Source of the DNA: Thermoactinomyces daqus
GTDB lineage: Bacteria > Bacillota > Bacilli > Thermoactinomycetales > Thermoactinomycetaceae
Direction of reading: 5' to 3'
Length of the DNA: 64,000 nt
NCBI RefSeq assembly: GCF_000763315.1
Contig: NZ_JPST01000020.1
Coordinates: forward strand, 1-64,000
Position numbers and translations under genes: made by a program. The notes under the pieces are model-generated. The model searched no databases and was not told the origin of the DNA. It saw only the letters and a list, made by a program, of their open reading frames with translations. Shown here piece after piece: positions 33,351 through 43,056 of the stretch (the first letter of the stretch is position 1; each line of letters begins with the position of its first letter).

Positions 33351-36077
33351 TCAGATTGCCAGCCGCATCAGCCGATCGTCCACGGCATCTTCTGTCAATC
33401 CGTCAGTGACTGCGGATGATCCTCCAGGATTTGCACATACCCCGATGTTCCGTCCACCCTGATGTATTATTTTCTCCGTTGCCCCTTCGACTCCGACAAC
33501 AGCGGGAATGCCGTATTCGCGGGCGACCACGGCACCATGGGTCATCAAACCTCCCACTTCCATGACCAAAGCTTTGGCCGAATGGAAAAGCGGGGTCCAC
33601 CCCGGATCGGTAAATGGGGCGATCAAGATTTCACCCGGCTTTAACTCCGCTGATTCCGGCTTTAAAACGACACGGGCATACCCTTCCGCCACCCCGGAGG
33701 AGACCGGTGTCCCGACCAGGGAATCTTCCGGAACCTCAATATCGTTCCTTATTCCCGTAATCACTTCCCCTTCGCTTGTCATCAACCGGGGAGGGGTCAG
33801 TTTTCGCTGCCATTCATACTCTTTTTTGCGCTGGCTGATCCTGGTTTGCACCTCGCCGGAATCTCCTTGTTCCAGGAGCAAAGTCAATTCATGGAGAGTG
33901 AGGTAAAACACGTCCGTCTCCTGCTCCAACACCCCATTTTCCGCCAGCTGGCGGGCTTCTTCCATTATCGCCCGCTTAAACAACGCGAAATGACGGATCA
34001 TGGTAAACTTGTGATGCTCACGTATTCCCATCACATTGCGATATCTGCGGATCAGAAAGGACATCCACTTCGCTTTCAGCCAGCCGCCCTTCTTCTCGCG
34101 AAGCCGTCTGAGCAGTGTTTCTTCCGCTTGTTCCGCCTCGATGATCCCCTGCTTGAAGCGGGTTCGATGTTCTCCGGGTTCCACCGTTTGCAGATGGCTC
34201 AATATGGCCGGTACCAACGTGGTTGGCGCTTCATGCCAGCGCGGTCTGGTAATGTCAATCTCACCCGGACAGCGCGTCCCGTATTTATCCAAAAAATGCG
34301 CAAAGGCGGCGCAAAAATCCTCTCCACCCTCCGCTTTCCCCAGCTCATCATAAAGCGTCGCGTCCGTGGCTTTTTTCAACGCTGCGATCACTTCGGGGTA
34401 CGGCCTCGCGGCATCCGCCAAATCCCCGAGTGCAAGTCCCATCTCGCTCGTCACATTGCCCGGCAGCGACCGGTTCAACAGCGGAACTTCCCGGGCATCA
34501 CCGAGCCAGCGAACGGAAAAATGCTCGATCCATTTCAGTGTCACGATTCCGGTGAAAAGGTAAGGGGCGAAATGGGAAATCATCCTGAGCAACAGCGTTC
34601 CCAAATTTTCACGGATTTTTTTGATCCGCTCCGCCCCGGTGAGCGAGGCGAGTTCCTGTTTGCTCTCTTCCACCAGCCGCTCCATCATCTCGTTACATTT
34701 ATCCACTGCCTTGGAGGGATCGCTGAAGAAAATAATCCGGATCACCTTGGCGAGCAAAGGCGGAATAATACGCCGGACGGTTCTGCCCACTTCCTTGTTG
34801 GGAACCGCTTCCTGCAAAAAACGTTCCCGCTGGATGACCTCGGACAACGCATAACTCATCCGTTCATCCATATTGACCATCAGCTTCGGGATGATTTTCC
34901 GGGCAACTTTGGAATATAAAACCGGAGTCAGGTCGATATAGATCCGCCCGCCTGCTTCCAAAGCGGCTGTGCTTTCCCCCGTGTGCGGATCCCGCTTTCC
35001 GAAAGGAAAAACCGTCCGCATGGTCGAAACCGCCAACGGCCGCATCGCTTCCGTCATCATCTGCTGATGACCGAAGGAGAAGAAAACGTGCAACTTTCCA
35101 TCCTCTTCAACCTGCGGAACCGGAAACAAAGAGGTGATCGGGCGACTTTGCAGGATAAAAAATCTCCCGTCAGCCAGACACCATTCGATATCCTGCGGGC
35201 TTCCGTAATGGGCCTCGATTTTCTTTCCCAGCTCCGCCAACGCCAAAATATCCCGGTCAGCGAGAGCTTGTTCGTTCCGCTGCTCGTGGGGCAAGTCGCA
35301 GGTTTTGGTTCCCCCTTCCGGCAACGGGAAAATCGCTTTTTGCTTGTCGGCAATCTTTTTCCTGACGATTTTTCCGGAGCACACCTGATAGAGATCGGCA
35401 GAGACAATCCCGGAAACCAGCGCTTCTCCCAGACCGAAGCTGGCATCGATCGAAACGGTGCGGCGGTGGCCGGTAATCGGGTCAGCCGTAAATAAGATCC
35501 CGGAAACATCAGGGAATACCATTTGCTGCACGACAACTGACAACAATACGTTCCGATGATCAAAACCGTTTTTGATCCGGTAGATGATTGCCCGATCCGT
35601 GAACAGAGAAGACCAACACTGCTTTACGGCCTGAAGGAGTTGCTGTTCCCCTTTCACATTCAAATACGTTTCCTGTTGCCCGGCGAACGATGCCGTCGGC
35701 AAATCTTCCGCCGTCGCACTGGAGCGGACGGCATAGGCGGCGTCGTTCCCCGCTTCCTGCCAAGCTTCGATCAGGGCATTGCGGATCTCATCAGGAATGG
35801 GCAAGGTATGCAAATGCTCACGGATTTTTTGCCCGATTTCCCGAATTGGTTCCAGCTGTCCGGCATCCAACTGCTCCAGCTGCCGAAAATACCCATCCAT
35901 TTCACTGCTTTCATGAATAAACCGCCGATAAGCAGAAGTGGTGACACAAAATCCGGCGGGAACCGGAAAACCGGCTTTAGTCAACTCCCCGAGATTTGCT
36001 CCCTTCCCCCCGACATATGGAAGACTGGCATGATCGATGTCGTGGAAGCTCAATACATATCGCTCTATCGAACTCAC
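33351..36077 (-). CDS. PEP synthase-like dikinase, probably rifampin phosphotransferase (Rph) type
   Basis: A 908-residue, three-domain enzyme. ATP-grasp: YVGGKGANLGELTKAGFPVPAGF (about 20-42), YAVRSSATAEDLPTASFAGQQETYL, GILFTADPITGHRR and DIEWCLADGRFFILQSRPIT. A long middle domain (about 330-790) follows. The C-terminal swivelling domain has FTDPGWTPLF and VGGLMTHGAVVAREYGIPAVVG with the phosphate-carrying histidine. The sequence follows the B. subtilis Pps/Listeria Rph group, which lacks the PEP-pyruvate TIM barrel of true PEP synthase and can phosphorylate rifampin. A TetR-type regulator is encoded 88 bases upstream on the same strand. Confidence 0.85.
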   Translation of the reverse strand: MSSIERYVLSFHDIDHASLPYVGGKGANLGELTKAGFPVPAGFCVTTSAYRRFIHESSEMDGYFRQLEQLDAGQLEPIREIGQKIREHLHTLPIPDEIRNALIEAWQEAGNDAAYAVRSSATAEDLPTASFAGQQETYLNVKGEQQLLQAVKQCWSSLFTDRAIIYRIKNGFDHRNVLLSVVVQQMVFPDVSGILFTADPITGHRRTVSIDASFGLGEALVSGIVSADLYQVCSGKIVRKKIADKQKAIFPLPEGGTKTCDLPHEQRNEQALADRDILALAELGKKIEAHYGSPQDIEWCLADGRFFILQSRPITSLFPVPQVEEDGKLHVFFSFGHQQMMTEAMRPLAVSTMRTVFPFGKRDPHTGESTAALEAGGRIYIDLTPVLYSKVARKIIPKLMVNMDERMSYALSEVIQRERFLQEAVPNKEVGRTVRRIIPPLLAKVIRIIFFSDPSKAVDKCNEMMERLVEESKQELASLTGAERIKKIRENLGTLLLRMISHFAPYLFTGIVTLKWIEHFSVRWLGDAREVPLLNRSLPGNVTSEMGLALGDLADAARPYPEVIAALKKATDATLYDELGKAEGGEDFCAAFAHFLDKYGTRCPGEIDITRPRWHEAPTTLVPAILSHLQTVEPGEHRTRFKQGIIEAEQAEETLLRRLREKKGGWLKAKWMSFLIRRYRNVMGIREHHKFTMIRHFALFKRAIMEEARQLAENGVLEQETDVFYLTLHELTLLLEQGDSGEVQTRISQRKKEYEWQRKLTPPRLMTSEGEVITGIRNDIEVPEDSLVGTPVSSGVAEGYARVVLKPESAELKPGEILIAPFTDPGWTPLFHSAKALVMEVGGLMTHGAVVAREYGIPAVVGVEGATEKIIHQGGRNIGVCANPGGSSAVTDGLTEDAVDDRLMRLAI

Positions 36078-36164
36078 CCTCTTTATGTGAAGTGTATATC
36101 AGGTCAGATCGTGCCTCCCCACGTTTTTAATGGTCAGTGAGGAGTAACACTCTCCAGCCGATTC

Positions 36165-36782
36165 TTAAAGCCCGGCGCTTGCAAAAAAGCGCTGTCTGCC
36201 CGCATCTGTCAGGTTCCCCTCAATCATGAGCGTAGAGATGTGTCTGAATACATCCTTCAGCGTATAGGGGGTGTGGGCCAAAAATTCCGGATTGGCAACG
36301 GTTTGAATCGCATTCATGACAATCGTCACCACCAAGGTCTGGTCAAGATCGTCTCGAAAGATCCCCTGCTTCACTCCTTCCTCAAACAGGGGAATGAGCT
36401 TGTTCAAAATCACGTGTTTGCGCTGTGCCTCAAACCGGGCATAGGCATCGGGAACCGCCCGTTTCATGTCATGGAGGGCGGCAACCTCAATTCGCGAGAT
36501 CCGTCCGCTGATCACAAACAACAATTTTTTGATTTGCCCGGTCAAATCCAGGGCCGGGTCTGAGGTAATCCCATCAATCTCCCGCACGATCCCACCGAAA
36601 AAACTTTCAATCACTTCATTCAGCAAATCTTCTTTGCTGGAAAAATATTTGTAGAAAGTCGATTTGCTCATTTTGAGTTCGGAGGCAAAATCCGCGATGG
36701 AGACGTTGGAATACCCTTCGGTCCAGATCTTTTTCGCGGCATAGTCCAAAATCTTCTGCTTCGCTTTCTCCTGTTTATTCAT
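36165..36782 (-). CDS. TetR/AcrR family transcriptional regulator
   Basis: A 205-residue TetR protein with YSNVSIADFASELKMSKSTFYKYFSSKEDLL as the helix-turn-helix (about 20-52). It precedes the Rph-like gene on the same strand and is probably cotranscribed with it. Its own promoter region has overlapping ATGGTAC/GTACCAT inverted repeats, which points to autoregulation. The ATG at 36782 (MNKQEKAKQ) fits AAGGAAGG better than the ATG five codons upstream. Confidence 0.88.
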   Translation of the reverse strand: MNKQEKAKQKILDYAAKKIWTEGYSNVSIADFASELKMSKSTFYKYFSSKEDLLNEVIESFFGGIVREIDGITSDPALDLTGQIKKLLFVISGRISRIEVAALHDMKRAVPDAYARFEAQRKHVILNKLIPLFEEGVKQGIFRDDLDQTLVVTIVMNAIQTVANPEFLAHTPYTLKDVFRHISTLMIEGNLTDAGRQRFFASAGL

Positions 36783-36811
36783 CGCGCCTTCCTTCATTCA
36801 TCCAAAATTTA

Positions 36812-36849
36812 TAGTACCATTAATACTTATATGGTACTATAAGTACCAT
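36812..36849. promoter_or_regulatory. Overlapping inverted repeats, TetR operator candidates
   Basis: ATGGTACTATAAGTACCAT (36831-36849) is a perfect 7-5-7 inverted repeat, and TAGTACCAT (36812-36820) with ATGGTACTA (36831-36839) forms a second 9-10-9 pair that shares the middle half-site. They lie 30-67 bases before the TetR start, over the presumed promoter. Confidence 0.65.
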
Positions 36850-37024
36850 GATAAAGCAATTTCGAACATAACTCTCCACATTCACGGCAAAAATCAAGAG
36901 GGGAACATGCCGAGGTTGAAGCCTGGCGGGCCGGCTTTCTCAAACATTTCGCTTCCCCACGCCGGGCTGTTCAACGTGATCGTCACAAGTATAGCTTTTG
37001 ACTGATTACGTCTGGTGATGAGCA

Positions 37025-37054
37025 CAAAAAAAGGCATCCCCCTCACGGGACGCC
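37025..37054 (-). terminator. Terminator of the MFS gene
   Basis: GGCGTCCC and GGGGATGCC pair around GTGA on the minus strand, followed by TTTTTTT. Located directly behind the stop of the carrier gene. Confidence 0.85.
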
Positions 37055-37056
37055 AA

Positions 37057-38292
37057 TTACTCAGCTATCGGCCCATTTTTTTCAGAAAGTACATATTCAT
37101 TGCGGCCGGCACCAATCCCCGCCAAAATCATAAGAATTGTGGCCAGCGCCAGAAGTATCAACGAAGGCTCCCAGGAATGAGTCAAATCATACCAGAAACC
37201 GAGCAGGGTGGGCCCGACGGCGGCCAGGGAGTATCCGACCGACTGAGCCATTCCGGAAAGCTTGGCCGCCTGGACGGCATCGGTGGTTCTAAGCCCCAAC
37301 AGGGAGAGAGCCAAGCTGATACTCGCCCCCTGGGCAATTCCGGTCAGCACAATACTGCTGATCAGAGCGGCCGTTCCGTCAGCAAACAGGCCCGCTATTC
37401 CACCTAACTGGATCAAGCCGATCAGCACGGCAATGCCTTTTTGCTGCGGCATCCGGTCCGCAAGCACCGGAGTGAGAAATGTCGCCGGAAGGCTGACAAA
37501 TTGCAAAACGGAGAGCATCCATCCCGCCATTTCTTCACTCATGCCATGGCTTTGCAAAATTTCGGGAAGCCAGGCGACGGTACAGTAAAATAAAAAAGAC
37601 TGCAACCCCATGAAAAATGTCACTTTCCAAGCCAGGGGCGAACGCCACAAGGAACCGGCAGACCTCTCCGGGATCCCGGGTTGCAAGGTCGCGGCCGGTT
37701 TGCCATGGCCACGCAACTGGGGAATCCAAATGAGAACGGCAGGGACAGACAAAACGGCCCAAAACATCAGGGAATATTTCCATCCCAGATGAAACCCCTT
37801 TGCCAGGGGAATGCTCACCCCGGATGCCAGCGCCGCAAACGCGCACATGGAAGTCGAATAAACACTGGTCATCAACCCGACTTGTCCGGGAAATCGCTGC
37901 TTCACAATGCCGGGCAACAGCACATTGGCGATGGCAACGCCAATCCCCACCAAAGCTGTCCCCAAAAAAACGGCGAAGACCGTTCCCGTTGAACGGATCA
38001 CAATCCCGCCGGTCAAAATGAGCAAACCGAAAAACACCGATAATTCATTTCCCCACCATTGGGAAAAGCGGGGGGCAAGCAATGAAAGAAGGGCAAAGGC
38101 AATCAGAGGGAGCGTTGTGATAAATCCCGCCATCCCGTTGGAAATGCCCAAATCTTCGCGTATCCACCCGATCAAGGGACCGACGGAAGTAATCGCCGGG
38201 CGCAAGTTCAGCGCGACAAAGATGATTCCCAAAACTAAAAGGGTTTTTCTCGCTGGCAGCTGCTGTGATTGGGTCAGAGAATATTCTTTCAT
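37057..38292 (-). CDS. MFS transporter, CynX/NimT family
   Basis: A 411-residue 12-helix carrier. The first helix ends in FVALNLRPAITSVGPLIGWIREDLG, the hallmark of the CynX/NimT (cyanate/nitroimidazole) group; VLLPGIVKQRFPGQVGLMTSVYSTSM follows helix 4 and the second half repeats the fold (GLRTTDAVQAAKLSGMAQSVGY). Substrate cannot be stated. AAAGGAG lies at the right distance from the ATG. It has its own terminator, so it is not in the TetR/Rph operon. Confidence 0.85.
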   Translation of the reverse strand: MKEYSLTQSQQLPARKTLLVLGIIFVALNLRPAITSVGPLIGWIREDLGISNGMAGFITTLPLIAFALLSLLAPRFSQWWGNELSVFFGLLILTGGIVIRSTGTVFAVFLGTALVGIGVAIANVLLPGIVKQRFPGQVGLMTSVYSTSMCAFAALASGVSIPLAKGFHLGWKYSLMFWAVLSVPAVLIWIPQLRGHGKPAATLQPGIPERSAGSLWRSPLAWKVTFFMGLQSFLFYCTVAWLPEILQSHGMSEEMAGWMLSVLQFVSLPATFLTPVLADRMPQQKGIAVLIGLIQLGGIAGLFADGTAALISSIVLTGIAQGASISLALSLLGLRTTDAVQAAKLSGMAQSVGYSLAAVGPTLLGFWYDLTHSWEPSLILLALATILMILAGIGAGRNEYVLSEKNGPIAE

Positions 38293-38426
38293 CCGATAAA
38301 ACTCCTTTAACGAACGATTGTCTGGACTATCTTAACACAAAATCGCCTCCGAACCCCAATCATTCTCTCCATCCTCCCAACCACCAAAGAATTGCGGTTC
38401 CCGCAAGCAAATGATCCGGGAAAAAA

Positions 38427-39071
38427 TCAACTGATGGTTCCACCCGCTTCGCGAATGTCCTCCTCTGTCCGGATGGTGGTTTCAATCGCCACTTCCAAAG
38501 CTCTTACAATCAGATCCAGATGCATACTCGGTTGTCCCGGATGATGGACAGCCTGTTCCGGCGAAAAAGGGATGTGAATAAAGCCGCCGCGCACTCCTTT
38601 TTCCTGTTGAAGCCGGTGCATCAATCCGTAAAACACATGATTGCACACAAACGTTCCGGCCGTATGGGAAACATGTGCGGGGATCCCTTCTTCCCTGATC
38701 CTTTTTACGATGGCCTTGACCGGCAGGCTGGACCAGTACGCTGCCGGGCCCCCTTCAACGACCGGTGTATCAATCGGTTGCTGTCCCTCGTTATCGGGAA
38801 TCCGCGCATCAATGATGTTCAGTGCAACGCGTTCAATGCTGACGGAATCGCGCCCGCCGGCTTGTCCCGCACAAATGACAATCCTCGGCTGATGATAGTC
38901 GATCAGTTGCCAGAGCCGCTCGAGCGAACGGCCAAAAGCGGTTGGCAATTCTTCAGCCACCACCTGATACCCGTGCACCCATTTTCCCTGTAGTCGTTTG
39001 GCCGCTTCATATGAAGGGTTGACCGTTTCCCCTCCAAAGGGGGAAAATCCCGTCAATAAAACCGTCTCCAT
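38427..39071 (-). CDS. pcp: Pyrrolidone-carboxylate peptidase (pyroglutamyl peptidase I)
   Basis: A 214-residue C15 cysteine peptidase. The triad is visible: glutamate in GQAGGRDSVSIERVALN, cysteine in SHTAGTFVCNHVFYGL, histidine in RGGFIHIPF. The N terminus VLLTGFSPFGGETVNPS is typical. It removes N-terminal pyroglutamate from peptides in the cytoplasm. It is the last gene of an operon with DUF979 and DUF969 membrane proteins, an arrangement conserved in Bacillales that suggests uptake of its peptide or pyroglutamate substrate. The ATG at 39071 fits the AGGGAGG site. Confidence 0.95.
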   Translation of the reverse strand: METVLLTGFSPFGGETVNPSYEAAKRLQGKWVHGYQVVAEELPTAFGRSLERLWQLIDYHQPRIVICAGQAGGRDSVSIERVALNIIDARIPDNEGQQPIDTPVVEGGPAAYWSSLPVKAIVKRIREEGIPAHVSHTAGTFVCNHVFYGLMHRLQQEKGVRGGFIHIPFSPEQAVHHPGQPSMHLDLIVRALEVAIETTIRTEEDIREAGGTIS

Positions 39072-39086
39072 CCGCAATGCCTCCCT

Positions 39087-40055
39087 TTAAAAGCGATAAA
39101 CGAGAAAATACATCAGAAACATATTGACCAGGAACAGAGCGATACCGGTCGGTATTTGCTTTTTCACTACCGCATTCTGATCATCCAGGTTTAACAACAT
39201 CGCAGGAACGATATTGAAGTTCGCAGCCATCGGCGTCATCAGTGTTCCACAGTAACCGGAAAACATGCCCAGTGCAGCCATGATCGCCGGATTGCCCCCA
39301 TGTGCATGCACGATCAGGGGTAAACCGATTCCTCCGGTGATCACGGCAAAGGCGGCGAAAGCATTTCCCATAACCATTGTAAAAAGAGTCATCCCGACAC
39401 AATAAGCAACGACGGCGACAAACCCGTTATCTGCGGGCAGATACCCTTTTACCAGATGGGACACGGCATTACCCACACCCGCTTTGTCAAAAATGCCTCC
39501 CAGAGCGGCGAGCATTTGCGGCAGCAACACGGCCCAGCCAACCGCCTGGAGCAATTTGCTCCCCTCTTGAAACGGAACATTCATCTTCGCTTTCGTCACA
39601 TAAAGGGCAATCGCAAAAGCGATAATCGTGGCCAGCCCCAGGGATACCAGTGTGACATCCTCTTTCTTCACCAGCACGGCCGAACCCCATTTCAACCTGT
39701 CCAACGTGAGTGTGCCAATCACCGTCACAACCGGAATGGCAAGCGCTGGTATAAAAATTTTCCACTTCAGGCGTTGGGCCAGATGAATCCGTTCATCCTT
39801 GCCGGACCCTTCCGAGTGGGACGGGGCTTTCACTCTTCCGAGAGCAGCCAAAATCACCATCACGATGACGAGATAACCGATGATCAAAGGAGGAACGAAA
39901 TCGCCGGCGATGAAAGTAAAGGCAAAAATCCCCCAAAAAAGGGCCGATGTCCATCGGGTCGGATGCTTTTTGTTTAAAGCCACTTGAATCGCGATCATTG
40001 CGACGATCAGGCCGATCAGCGCATACAGGTCATTCATAGGAACCAGTGATTTCAT
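39087..40055 (-). CDS. DUF979 family membrane protein
   Basis: A 322-residue protein with about nine membrane helices. Segments such as FAFTFIAGDFVPPLIIGYLV, FTMVMGNAFAAFAVITGGIGLPLIVHAHGGNPAIMAALGMFSGYCGTLMTPMAANFN recall carboxylate transporters of the ion transporter superfamily. It overlaps the DUF969 gene by 4 bases and lies 15 bases before pcp. The pair probably forms one transporter split over two polypeptides; the substrate (perhaps pyroglutamate) is inferred only from context. Confidence 0.88.
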   Translation of the reverse strand: MKSLVPMNDLYALIGLIVAMIAIQVALNKKHPTRWTSALFWGIFAFTFIAGDFVPPLIIGYLVIVMVILAALGRVKAPSHSEGSGKDERIHLAQRLKWKIFIPALAIPVVTVIGTLTLDRLKWGSAVLVKKEDVTLVSLGLATIIAFAIALYVTKAKMNVPFQEGSKLLQAVGWAVLLPQMLAALGGIFDKAGVGNAVSHLVKGYLPADNGFVAVVAYCVGMTLFTMVMGNAFAAFAVITGGIGLPLIVHAHGGNPAIMAALGMFSGYCGTLMTPMAANFNIVPAMLLNLDDQNAVVKKQIPTGIALFLVNMFLMYFLVYRF

Positions 40056-40756
40056 TTATTGGCACCGCCCTTCTCCGTCTTCGCTTGTGCTGTTTTGCCA
40101 AAGCGGCCCAGTCTTTTTTCCAGCCGGTACAGGCGAAACCAACTGATCAAAAATGCAGCTGTCGCGGTGGGCAATCCCCATAAAGCCATATCCCAGATTC
40201 CCACATTCATGCCAACCGAATGAAAAAACCCGCTCATCAATAAAATCGCCCCGGTGGCAATAAAAATATCCTCTCCGAAAAACCAGGCCGTATTTTCCAT
40301 CGCAGCTGCATAGGCGCGAATCTCTTGCATCACTTTATCCGGCAGCTTTCCATATCGCACCTGCGCTGCCACTTCCGCCATCGGAGCGACCAACGGGCGA
40401 ACGGTTTGTGCATGCCCTCCGATGTTAAGACCGATTGCCGCCGATAACTCCCTTATAAATAAATAAACGAGCAGAATGCGGCTGGCCGTTGTATTTTTTG
40501 CTTTGGCGATCATCATCTCCACCCGTTCTTTCAGACCGTAACGTTCGAGAACGCCTATAACCGGAAGCGTTAAGATAATCGCCATCGACATATACCGGTT
40601 TTGCACAAAAATTTCGCTAAATTTCTCTATAATATCATTAAATGACATTCCAGATACCAATCCGGTAATAATTCCCGCTCCCATGACAACGAGCAACGTA
40701 TTGAATCGGAACAGGAAACCGATGACCACAACCAGGATGCCAATGAGCTTAAGCAA
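40052..40756 (-). CDS. DUF969 family membrane protein
   Basis: A 234-residue membrane protein: helices at LKLIGILVVVIGFLFRFNTLLVVMGAGI, MAIILTLPVIGVLERYGLKERV, and later segments, with IGLNIGGHAQTVRPLVAPMAEVAAQ as the conserved loop. It is the first gene of the DUF969-DUF979-pcp operon. I prefer the TTG at 40756 behind GGAGGAGGGGG over the upstream ATG, because the protein then starts directly with the first helix. See DUF979 for the proposed joint role. Confidence 0.85.
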   Translation of the reverse strand: MLKLIGILVVVIGFLFRFNTLLVVMGAGIITGLVSGMSFNDIIEKFSEIFVQNRYMSMAIILTLPVIGVLERYGLKERVEMMIAKAKNTTASRILLVYLFIRELSAAIGLNIGGHAQTVRPLVAPMAEVAAQVRYGKLPDKVMQEIRAYAAAMENTAWFFGEDIFIATGAILLMSGFFHSVGMNVGIWDMALWGLPTATAAFLISWFRLYRLEKRLGRFGKTAQAKTEKGGANK

Positions 40757-41066
40757 AAAGCCCCCTCCTCCCATCGTTTTGAAATCGTCGCAAAGCATCA
40801 AATATGTTTGTACTAAATCTTATCCCGCTGAAAGATGTTGAATCGGGAAATAACGAAAACAATACTGTATACACATTAATTTATGTAATTTACGAATCAT
40901 TATACTATTTTATGGCTGGTCATTCAAATTTGTAATTCGCTTCCGGCCTGTTATCACCAAACCAGAAATTGTTATGCAATTTGCGGACACATCCCGTAAA
41001 ATAGAGCAGAGCGAGTTGTTTCTTGCTTACTATAAAATAATTTCATTTATGTTGAGGGTGGTTGAG

Positions 41067-42428
41067 TTGAGTTTGAGCAGAGATCAGTTTGAGAAACGCG
41101 AGGATGTATTACAGCGGTCATTGTCTGAACGGCAGATGATCATGATTGGATTGGGGAGTGCGATTGGAACCGGTTTATTCATGGGTTCCAGTCTGACCAT
41201 CCATTATGCCGGCCCGGGTGTTTTATTCAGTTATCTTCTCAGCTCGTTGATCGTTCTGGCCATGGTCTTTTGCTTGTCCCGGCTCTCGGTGATCCATCCG
41301 ACCGCGGGCTCTTTCGGCCTCCATGCAGAAACATATTTGGGTTCTTGGTTTGGTTTCGCGGTTCGATTCACGTATTGGGCGGCAAACGCGATCGTGATCG
41401 GCGGTGAAGCGACGGCGATCGGGCTTTATATGAAATATTGGTTTCCCGGCCTGCCATCCTGGATTTGGATCATTGCATTCTCCCTGCTGATCATCGGGAT
41501 TAACGCCATTTCTGTTCAGAGTTTCGGCTGGTTTGAATACTGGTTCTCCACGCTGAAAGTGGTGGCCGTCATCGGTTTTATCCTGTTGGGCATCGCCCTC
41601 ATTTTCGGAAACAGCACGCAAAGCACCCACTATCTGCTCGCTTATGGCGGATTTCTTCCCCATGGATGGAAAGGGGTATGGATGGGCAGCGCCATGGCGA
41701 TGTTCAGCTTTATGGGAACCGAGATCATCGCCATCACGGCGGGAGAAGCAAAAAAACCAAAGCAGGCACTGACCAGGGCCATGAAATGGATGGTGGCCCG
41801 ACTCGTTATTTTTTACCTTCTATCCACACTGGTCATGGTTTGCATCGTGCCGTGGAATCAAATCGGAGGCGAACAGATTCAGGAAAGCCCGTTTGTCAAA
41901 GTGCTGCAATCGCTCCATATTCCCTATGCTGCAGGAGTGATGAATTTCATCATCCTCACCGCTGCGCTTTCCACGATGAATGCCAATTTGTATGCTTGTA
42001 CACGGATGATGTTTTCACTGTCCAAGAGCGGCTATGCCCCTGCTGTTTTCGGAAAGGTCAACCGCCGCGGAATTCCGCTCATGGCTCTGATTGTCTCTTC
42101 CTTTGGATTGGGTGTCGCCGTTCTCCTCAATATGTTTGATCCGCAAGCCTATAATACACTCTTCGGCATTTCGATTTTCGGCGGTATTTTCACCTGGATC
42201 ACCATCTTTCTCAGTTACGCCCGCCTCCGGAGAAAAAAGACCGGAAAAGCTTCGGTTCTTGCATGGGCCGGTGCCGTGCTTTTGGTGTTGTTTTTGCTCA
42301 CCATGCTGCTGAATCAGGCATGGAGCTTCGCCATTTATACCGGATTCTGCTGGTTGTTTCTGCTGACCCTCATCTATTTGGCGAAAAAAGGGGTTCAGCG
42401 GTCGCAATCGGTTCATCCGGAACAGTAA
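41067..42428 (+). CDS. Amino acid permease (APC superfamily, AAT type)
   Basis: A ~453-residue 12-helix permease. QRSLSERQMIMIGLGSAIGTGLFMGSSLTIHYAGPGVLFSYLL and the helix-6 block MFSFMGTEIIAITAGEAKKPKQALTRAMK are diagnostic of the AAT family of proton/amino acid symporters; the helix-10 part NRRGIPLMALIVSSFGLG is present. The start is uncertain: TTG at 41067 sits 5 bases behind GAGGGTGG, while an ATG at 41049 is upstream of that site. It is divergent from the DUF969 operon; the ~310-base gap is AT-rich and must hold both promoters. Confidence 0.88.
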   Translation: MSLSRDQFEKREDVLQRSLSERQMIMIGLGSAIGTGLFMGSSLTIHYAGPGVLFSYLLSSLIVLAMVFCLSRLSVIHPTAGSFGLHAETYLGSWFGFAVRFTYWAANAIVIGGEATAIGLYMKYWFPGLPSWIWIIAFSLLIIGINAISVQSFGWFEYWFSTLKVVAVIGFILLGIALIFGNSTQSTHYLLAYGGFLPHGWKGVWMGSAMAMFSFMGTEIIAITAGEAKKPKQALTRAMKWMVARLVIFYLLSTLVMVCIVPWNQIGGEQIQESPFVKVLQSLHIPYAAGVMNFIILTAALSTMNANLYACTRMMFSLSKSGYAPAVFGKVNRRGIPLMALIVSSFGLGVAVLLNMFDPQAYNTLFGISIFGGIFTWITIFLSYARLRRKKTGKASVLAWAGAVLLVLFLLTMLLNQAWSFAIYTGFCWLFLLTLIYLAKKGVQRSQSVHPEQ

Positions 42429-42436
42429 ACACAGAA

Positions 42437-42469
42437 AAAACGGCCGGGTCTTTTTCATCCGGCCGTTTT
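42437..42469 (+). terminator. Terminator of the permease gene
   Basis: AAAACGGCCGG and CCGGCCGTTTT form an 11-base perfect stem with a T-rich loop; the arms give A- and T-runs on both strands. Confidence 0.9.
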
Positions 42470-42531
42470 CTCCGTGAAAGTGCATGGGGACACCGGAGGG
42501 TTTCCTCCGGCCTTTCCGGGCTGTGCATCTT

Positions 42532-42810
42532 TCAATATTCACCGAGGTCAATGATCTCCCCCAGCTCTGAATATCTCGAATCCATTACTTTTTTGATATT
42601 GATATTCCAGTATTTACTCAAGTATTGAACCGTTTCTTCCTGATCGTGCATGATCATTCGTTCGTTACGATGATAAACGGCCCATCCTTCCTCCATTCCG
42701 ATCATAATGCGTTCCACTTCCAATGATTCATCAGGAGGGTCTGCGGAAAACCGCAACACCTCTCCTACCCGCATTTCCTGCAACTTTTTCCTCAATTCTT
42801 TATCTTTCAT
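42532..42810 (-). CDS. Hypothetical protein (92 aa)
   Basis: A 92-residue acidic protein beginning MKDKELRKKLQEMRVGEVLRFS and ending SELGEIIDLGEY, with several methionines (IMIGMEEG, ERMIMHDQEETVQYL). No membrane helix or cysteine is present. The start at 42810 follows an AGGGAG site; a longer frame is open upstream. It is not a family I can name; the fold looks alpha+beta. It is a single gene between a terminator and the divergent sulfotransferase. Confidence 0.6.
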   Translation of the reverse strand: MKDKELRKKLQEMRVGEVLRFSADPPDESLEVERIMIGMEEGWAVYHRNERMIMHDQEETVQYLSKYWNINIKKVMDSRYSELGEIIDLGEY

Positions 42811-43056
42811 CCCCAAAAGCTCCCTATGCCAGTAACCCACATCGACAAATCCTGATTTTTAAGAAGGGGTTCTTTTTTTATTATTTTATGATTCCACCCA
42901 AAAAAACTCAATGAACACCATGGCAAAAAAACGAGTATCCATTTTTGATCAGGCGCATGAATCAAGACATCTAGCAGAGGCAAACTTTTCTGTTTGCCAT
43001 ATATTACGAATAGGTTCGTTGATAGTCATTATATCAGGGAAAGGGGCGGGAACCAG

